Part shown: positions 37,001-46,000 of the stretch, in pieces
Position numbering within the stretch: position 1 is the stretch's first letter
Layout of the letters: the number at the start of each line of letters is the position of its first letter
NCBI GenBank assembly: GCA_964034945.1
Contig: OZ035962.1
Coordinates: 112,903,234-112,967,233 of the forward strand
Direction: 5' to 3'
DNA: 64,000 bases
Origin: Chrysopilus asiliformis
Taxonomy: Eukaryota; Arthropoda; Insecta; Diptera; Rhagionidae
Made by a program: the position numbers and the translations under genes
The notes under the pieces: generated by a model
Seen by the model: only the letters and a program-made list of their open reading frames with translations
The model's database searches: none
Told to the model about the DNA's origin: nothing

Positions 37001-40000
37001 GAATATGAACTAAGTGGTGACGATAAACTTCTTTTCATGCGTTAATAATACTGCGTGCAGGAACCAACGACGGTGAGTAATTAATTTTTCCATAATTTCG
37101 CAGTAATCACTTGTTTATTTTCATAATGGGCAAAGAGGAAAGGAACATTGCCTACAGGGAATTGTACAAATTATATAAATTATTCTCATCGTTTTCGGCC
37201 TCGATCCTTACTAACTCGTAGTACATATTTATATTTGTTATTTTATATATGTATATTGTATAATATTTATAGTATTTCGTGCTGAATGTACACAAATTTA
37301 TCAACATTCACATGGAAATAAATAAAACGAATTTACATTGTAATATAAATAACATAATATTCGTATATAAATATAATAACATAATTCTGAACATACATTT
37401 TCGGTATTCCATTAATTTCGTTTCATTATGTATATTTGTTTTTTTCTTTAATGTAGAAATAAACATAAAATTCATTTTTCGTGCTTACTGTATGAATGTT
37501 AATTTAATTACGGAGAAAATTTTTCAAAATTTATCTGTTTTATTCACAAATTTCCATGTTACTGACTCACGTACTACACACCGCATATAGTTTTCGGGCC
37601 GATTTATATGTTTTTTCCATCTTTATTAATTTATTTTATGAAAAACTCCTGTTATGCCAGACAATTTTAATTTAATTTCAGAAGCAATATTTGATGAAAA
37701 AAATGCAATTTACAAAAGCAAAGTTTTTTCTCGAGATTTTTGTTCTGCTGTCAAAAAACGGCGAAGTACAAGGCCTTAAATTAAAAAGGAATCTATAAAG
37801 CAAAAAAAAACCATACAAATATGAAGTAAAACTAAAATTCTGGAGCCCAAATCAATTTTTTTAAACAACTTCCCAAGTAGCAAAAAAGGTCGTAAAGTAG
37901 TTGTCGCAATCATACAGTCACGAAACTAAAGTCGGGACGACCACTTTACGACCTTTTGTGCTCCTTGGGTTTAAACATCGTGGATGAAGAAATAGATTTT
38001 TGATATGTTGATCCTTTTCTAATTTAGCCTTGCTTTTTACGAGAAACGCATCTTTACCAAAATTCAACTTTCTAGCTCAATCCTTTCGGTAGTTATGGTG
38101 TTCACGTTCGGATGGACGGACGGACAGACCAACGTACGGACATGCGAAAATCAAAATCTTCCAAACACTCTGGTGTAGTTCATTTTTGTGGCCAACCATG
38201 CGTTACAAACGGTATACTAAATCTAATATACTTCGAAATGATTCTCATATCATATCATACTAATATATAAAAATGAGTTGGTGTCTGTCTGTCTGTCTGT
38301 CTGTCTGTTCCCCTTTCACGAAAAAACGGCTGAACCGATTGACTTGAAATTTGGCATAGATGTTCGCCGAGGGTCCAGCCCCAACATAGACCCATTAAAA
38401 AGTTTTTAAGTTCTTTCCGGTTTTCTTCGTATTCTAAAACTTAGACAAAAAGCTTAACCCGGCAACGACGGGTATGCAAGCTAGTAGAATATAAAAATAG
38501 ACTGCTGGACAAAAGATAGAGGAGCTGATCGCCGATGCTTTTGAAACCATGAATTCTGGGAAATGGAGTCTTGCGAGAAAATCTTGGAAACCTCTGTTGT
38601 AGATCGTCAATGATCCTTTTTTGTCGGAAAAACGGTCTTCTTGTGGAGTCCGTGCCGTCTGCTTAAATTGAATCTTGTTTTAACCGCGAACGAATGAATT
38701 TTCAATCTTTGTGATTACTTTTTCCAAAATATTTTTAATATTCAGCCGCAAACAATTTTTTTCACGTTTTGACTAAAACCCAAAAAACTGGTTTCATGTT
38801 GCGGTTATTGTAAGCCCAATTGGTGTTTTTTTAAAGTTTCAACATTTTTCAATTGACATGAGTTTTCACCCTAATTGGCTTTTTTCCCTCGAGTAAGTGA
38901 AAAAATCCACTCAATTTAATCACATTACAATTTCTTGCCAACTCCTTTTCTTTTCTTATTCGATTGAAATTTCACAGCAAAGCAGCAAAAAAGTGAAAAC
39001 ATCATTCTAGATAAGCTTGAATAACAATTATGTTAAAAATACTTAAAAAAGTCATTTATCATCACTTCAAAGATGTAAAATATTAAGAAACCAGCCAGAA
39101 GGAACTCAAAATTAAAGTTTTTCAAACATTTTTTGAAGTTAAAAATGTGAAAATGTCACCAAAAAATTTAAAATTATTGAAACTTTTGGACAATTCTGAC
39201 TTAGTTAAAAATTAAATATCAATTTATTTTCAATGAAATTATTTGATCAAATTTACCATTTTGAATTCCAGGGTGATGCACAATAAACGAGAGCAGGACG
39301 CTGGAGTTTATTGGTGTGAAGCCAGGAGTTCGGCAGGAATAGCAGTGAGTCGTAATGCAACATTACAAATCGCAGGTGAGTTTATTAACTTTTAAATCTG
39401 GTAAACAGTAAAAGTTTCTGTGTGGCACCAATAAAATTTATATATTTGCATTTCATTTTCCATGATTAGTTCTGAGAGATGATTTCCGGTCGGTGCCGAA
39501 GGACACAGTGGCATTGGTTGGGGGTCCTGTCGTCCTTAATTGCACACCTCCCCGTGGTATACCGGAACCATCCGTTTTATGGTACAAAGATGAGAAGTTA
39601 TTGGATTTAAGTGGAAAAAGGTAATGTCATCATAAAATTATAATGAATATAGTCTATAATAGTCAGCGATAAGGTAGCTAATGGATGTCATTATGGGTGT
39701 TTTTTTTTCTCCCCGCACAGATTATCAATGGTTGATTCTGGTAGTCTGATGATATCGGAGGTGCAGGCAATAGATGCTGGCCGATACGAGTGTTCCGCAC
39801 AAAATATGGCGGGGAGTAAAAGTGCTCCGCCGGCGACGTTAAAAGTCCTCGCTCCACCGACAATTGTGCGTGGGCCCCAGGATACGGAAGTGATAGAGGG
39901 TGAGGGGCTCGATATACCCTGTGAAATGGCGGGAGATCCGAAACCGATTGTGTCCTGGCATAGGGAAGAAGGTTCACTGCCTGAGGGTAGGTCGAGAACG

Positions 40001-43000
40001 CTTCTCGATAACACACTTCGAATAGAGGACGCCAGGGCCGAAGACCAAGGCCAATATACCTGCAAGGGTTACAACGAGGGTGGAAATGTGTCCATTTCCA
40101 TAAAACTCAATGTCTATGGTATGTCCGTAATAATATCAGAGTAATAAAATTCACTTGAAGAAGGTTATAAAAGTCGCGTCGTCTATTTAACCCTACATTT
40201 TTTCTCTTTTTCTTTTTTGCGCAAAACTTTTCGGGGGCTGTTTTTCGCATTTTGGTGTGTGTTTGTTTTTTCGCCTACAAAACACAACAGCAACACCAAC
40301 ATTTATCGAAGCTCCATCAGATGTTGAAGTAAAGGTTGGCGACACGATAAGCATACCTTGCCGTGCGTCTGGCCGCCCCAAAACAATGATTGTTTGGGAT
40401 CGAATTGGTGGGACGGCCGTTAACACCCCCGCTAAACTGAGCGAAGAGATGTCAAGATTGCTTGATGAGGAGACACACGAAGAAATTGTTGCTAAAGCAA
40501 AAATTATGAGTTTTAGATCGAAACGCAACCATAAAATTACAAATGGTGTTACGGGGAAGAAGGGCTCAGCGATTTCAGAGAGGTTGGCACCACCAAAACC
40601 AGTGCCAATGGCAATGGCAGTCACAGAAGATAAGCGTGAAGATGTTTCGGCACGCAATAGTACCGCGCTATTAAATGCCACAAGGCATACACGAAGTGTT
40701 TCATCAGACGATGGTGGCGAGAAAGAAACTGATGAGACTCTCAATGAAGTCACGGAAACAACCCCAACCCCAATTTCAGGCAGTTCAACAACCCAATCCC
40801 CGCATCTGCCAACATTCGAAATCAACAAAAATGGAGAACTCATACTCAAGGATGTGAAAAAGTCAGACGAGGTAAAATTTATTGGCTATAAAAGTTTTTT
40901 TTTTATAGAAAAGAAGGTGTGGGTAGGATGTAAACCAAGTTAAAGATAGACCTTAGAGTTTTTTTACTGAATGAGAGGCGGTGGAGACGGTTTTTTTATT
41001 TTATTTCATAATTTTTTATCCCTCTTTTAGTTGTTTTGCTTTTGTAAACGTTTCTTTAGCATAAACAGAAAATATGTATTGCAAACATTGTACCACATCC
41101 CAAATGGGAACTCTGTCAGTATTCGTAGCGGAGAGCGGTGTTAATTTATCCCGTGTACTTCAATTTTTTTTCGAGTTTAAAAGGTTTCCGCGAACTGTTT
41201 GTTAAAAATATTGAAATACTGGTTTTCAAGAAAATCGAAGAAAGTGAAAAATCTTTGGCAAAGAAGAAATCTGACTGTCAAAATCTTTGACTTGAAATCA
41301 CAGAACTATAACATAGAACAACTGTCACCATACAAAGCTCTGCTGAAAAATGGTCCCAAAAGTATTTCCCTCTTTATCGTACTTGAACGCATCCACTGAA
41401 CTGTATAAGGTCGCAAAATTCAAATTTAGTTTGCCGCGAAATTCAAATTTCACAAGTTTGAGACTAACTTTAGGCGCAAACAAATAACTTTAGGCGCCAA
41501 CACCATTCCGAAAGTCTATTTTCCTTTGACAGCTCACGGTTTAAACGAGAGGACTATATTTATTTTCATACGGTTATCTCGCTCTTACTTGACTCGTTTT
41601 GATTCACTGAACTGTATTGAAATGGGACCATTTGAGACAGCAAATTGAGCGATCTAGTATATCTATGCTTGAAATGGACTCTTTCGATTAAACTTGGGGT
41701 GACCCAATTTTTTTCCTGTGAATCCGAAGCGGAGAAGGAGGAGGGGGTTACGAAGCGTGCGGCAATTTTTAATGCTTGGGAGTTAATTGTGAAAGTTTTG
41801 AAACCCCTATCAGAGGGAAGAGAATTTTTTTCAATTTTTGTGTTTTATGTTTTCAAAATATTTCTTACTATGAAGATCGAAAAAGAATGTCGCGACAGAA
41901 AGAATATAAGGGAACCACAGAGAAATAAAAAATTTGCATAAAGAAAATAAAGAAATAAAAATTTTACATAAATTTTATACAAATTAATATTTTACCTAAA
42001 TTTTTTTCGAAATTTTCTTTAAAACGCCAATTTTTTTGATACTAAAAAAATATTTTTTCGAACAAAACCATAGATATCTTGGAATCCAAGATTTTAATAG
42101 TAACTAAACTTTTTTAGTTCAAAATTTTTCAAATAAAAAAAATATATGAAAAATCCTTGAAGTCAAGATAACTAAATAATTGTAAACTTTCGATGTTTTT
42201 TTGCAAATTTTTCCTTTCCAATCGATTTCTATTGAAAAGTCTCACTTACTCCGCCATTCTCTATATGAATTCAAATATGATGATAAAAAAATTGTGGAAA
42301 ATCGCTTTTCTTTCTGATTTGGGATTTATGTGTTTTTCTTTCTATCGTTATCCTAGGGATGGTATGCGTGTGCGGCTCTGAATGAGGCCGGAAGCGTTGT
42401 GAAGAAGATTTTTATACGCGTCATAAGTTCTACTGATACCGATGCTGAATTTCAAACACCGGATCCACCTGGAAGCCGATGGGGTAGCCCACAGAATATC
42501 ATAATAACAGCAGTTAATCCTGTATCCTCACAATCTGTCGATGTCTCATGGGAAATGACTCAAACGGATGCAATCCCATCAACGACCATGAGCCTCTACT
42601 ATCGTCCAATGATGATCGTGACTAATGGCGGCAGCTCACCAATATCGACATTTTCGACATCAGGAGCGTTGGCCTCATCATCATCATCATCATCAACATT
42701 GCCTTCATCCTCGTCGGCGGCGGCGATAGGCGTAGCAGCAATAGGGAATATTCGGATGTTGTCCAAGGATTATTCATTTGCAACAGCAATGATAGACAGT
42801 AAAGTCCACAGACTCGATGGACTGAAGCCTTACACAATATACGAAATCTTTGCGACGGTACCGAATGGATTTGCCGGTTCGGTGTCGAATTTACGCAAGG
42901 GTAAAACTTTGGATGGTCCTCCATCGGCACCCCCAAGCGATGTTCGTGTCGGAGTTATAAATAACACGGCTGCCTATGTTAGATGGTCTCCACCTCCGGT

Positions 43001-46000
43001 TAATTTATTGAACGGGGAGTTGACAGGATATAAAGTGAGTATAAAAATTATTCTTGCCTATCTATCCAAATATCCTTTTCCTTATCACCTCGTCCACCTT
43101 TTTAGGCCGCTCTGCTTTACGTATCCTATGTTCTCCCCTTGATTTCTCCCAACTAAAACTATTGAACCCTGAAAATAGGAAGAGGGTAGAAACATCGAAG
43201 CAAGAAAGAATTTTCCGGCATTTTTTTTCTTTGAGATTTTCCTTCGTTTCACATAACAATCGCAATAAATTCCTTTCGTTATGGGCCCTGACTGTTCCGA
43301 TGCCATAGTTTTGAGTACAACAAAAGTAATATTGTGCTTATGCGAACTATAAATTTAACGTGATTGACGAGCATTATGTGAACAAGAAAAACCAATATAA
43401 CTTTTCATCGGCACATGAATTGAATTTTCAACTAAAAATCAACGACGATATGGCGACGTTCGGAGAGACAATAACAATAAAATGCCTCTCGAAATGTGCC
43501 CCAAACCATATGAATTTTCATTTCGACCGGCTGACATGGAACCGCTTAAAATTCCGTAGAATTTTTTTATATTCTTACTACGGATTGTTTATGGTTAACC
43601 CATGTTTCCGACCGGAAAATATTTCATCTTTGTCCCACCTTCGAAATATTACTTTTGATTGCAGGACATAAATCGTGCAACGTTTAGCATGGTTTACAAA
43701 CAAGAATGAGTTTTTTAATGATTTATCAGAAACATAATATGTTGAGAACAAATTTTTTACATTGAATTTTGAAATATGAAAAAACTACCACATTTTTGGA
43801 ATGTGAAAATTATATCAATGATTTAATTAAGAAATTATCGATATTGGTTAAAAGCCTGTTTTGTTTTTTCAAAAAAAAAATCTTCTGATATGCCTAAGCG
43901 AATAATGTTTTTAGCCAGCTTAGAGACTGAAGCCTATGGACCATCATCAGAAGCAGCTTTATCAGTACAAATAAATTTTATGTATGCCAAATTAGCGCGA
44001 AAATTGAAGGTTTTGTTGAAGATCTTGCCATAGACTCAAAAATGTCGGCCCTGGGATTTTGATACTTCCTTTGGATTTTTTTTCCAACTGATTTTTTATT
44101 TATTTTCAGTTTAACAAAAAAACAAATAAGAGATATACAAGAAAAAGCTAAATTTTAAATCAGATCATTTTCTGGCCAGGTCTGAAACTATGACGTGCCA
44201 GAAATGATCAACCCTTTCGAGTTGTCCATAAAATACGTCACTGCGATAGTGAGAGTAAAATCCATTGAAAAATTGCGACAAAGCGGGGTCCGAAAATGCT
44301 AAACGGCGTGACGTATTTTAAAATTTTATTTAATTCAATTTAGTCCTTTATGGTACCTAAACAAATTTTTATTTTTTATTTAAATTTAGATTCAAATAAA
44401 ATCAAATACGACGAATAGACAACTGGCTCAAATGTCTCTTAATGCGACGACGCAGTCCGTTGTGATAAATCGATTAAGCCCAGGAGGTCGCTATATAGTG
44501 CGCGTTGCGCCTTCAACAGCTGGAGGTTTGGGTCCTTACAGTCCACCAGCGCCACTACATATGGACCCATCATTTATATCAAGACCACCAAAGTGAGTAT
44601 CAACTGAAAAAATTTATGGTTTTAAAGACAAACCTTATGGATAGTTCATAAAATATGTAGGTTCTGCATTTAAGGGCAATTTCGCAAAAAAAAAACTCCC
44701 AGAATTCAAAGGGAGCAAATAAAAGAATACAAAAAATATCGTATATGAACTCTCTAGATTTTCCAATATTTTTAATGAAATTTCTAACGATAATATAAAA
44801 AAAATCGTTCCAACAGAACTGATCCCACCTTAAACTCTTGGACAATATCGTGGATGCCAGGTGTCGCTCTAGGAATCCTGGGCGTTTGCCTAATTAGCGG
44901 GGCGGTTTTTGCAGTATTTTGGGCACGACGCAACAAGCGCAACTTAAAAGCATCCTATCCAGGACCAGTGTTAACGTCTTCCTTACCAGATAAGTCTCAC
45001 ACGCTCTGGCTGCACGGCAACACAACCATCAAGCCAACGCACACATTCGCCCCACCTCCGATTCCTTCCGAGTATGCGGAAGTGACGCAAACTATGATCC
45101 CAAAACCAATTAATCAACCTGCACCCCCTGAACCTTACGCCACTGTGACTCTCCAACGGGGTGGTGGAGTGAATGTAGGCGGAGGAGGAGGAGGAGGTGT
45201 TGTTGGCTTGGGTATCGTCGGACCCCAATCGGATGACTCGTGCAGAAAGTGCTCAGCCAGTCCCAGCTCAAGCGAATACAATGCGCCAATTCGTGTGCCA
45301 ATGAACATCTGTGAAATGTTGCCACCCCCGCCAGACCACCCCTACGGGAGTTATAAGCCACCCAACAACATGACAATACGAACGAATCCCGCTGCCCTAT
45401 CGCCTCAAGTGATGCGAAGAGTGCCACCAACACCACCGCGCTGGGGCACTTTACCGCCACCCATTCCCAGCTTCCCGCAAAATTGGGTACCGGAACGCAG
45501 AATGAACCATCCTCCCCCGCCTCCCGGAAATCGTCAAATGTATTCAGATAATGACTACGAATCCGGCTCGGTGCTGTACGAGCAGTTCTGCCGCGATAAC
45601 GAGGCGTCATATTTCAACGAAGGGGGCGAACCCACTGAAGAATATTATAGGAATGTAAATATGGAATTTTTCGAGGATCAGGAATTTGAACCATCCACCC
45701 CGCCCCCGCCATGTCCTGATTCGACGGGCCGAATGAACACGAATCTCTGCCTGCTGGCGAATATGAAACAGGATAATGGTGGGTCTATGAATCCCCGTCG
45801 AATGATCAGAAATATCCATCAAAGTCGGGATTGCGGGCGAGATCAAAATGGCCGTGATATTCATCATCAGATGCAGAACGGTGTCGTGGGTGGGGGTAAT
45901 AGTTCCGATGACAGTGAATCAGGTGATAGTCGATGGGCGCCAAGGACCCGTCGAAGTCGATCGAGATCGAAAAGCGGCGATCGGAAATATCGTGGCGATC

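Noticed and set aside
40872..42356. Search for hidden Ig5 or FN1 exons in intron 6
   Set aside because: The open frames there (41199-41399, 41645-41941, 42193-42381) have no Ig or FN3 cysteine/tryptophan pattern; the second overlaps a repeat fragment.
43360..43671. 103-codon frame in robo intron 7 with GETITIKC, reminiscent of an Ig strand
   Set aside because: It lies between the two halves of one FN3 domain, has no partner cysteine/tryptophan pattern of an Ig fold, and inclusion would break FN3.
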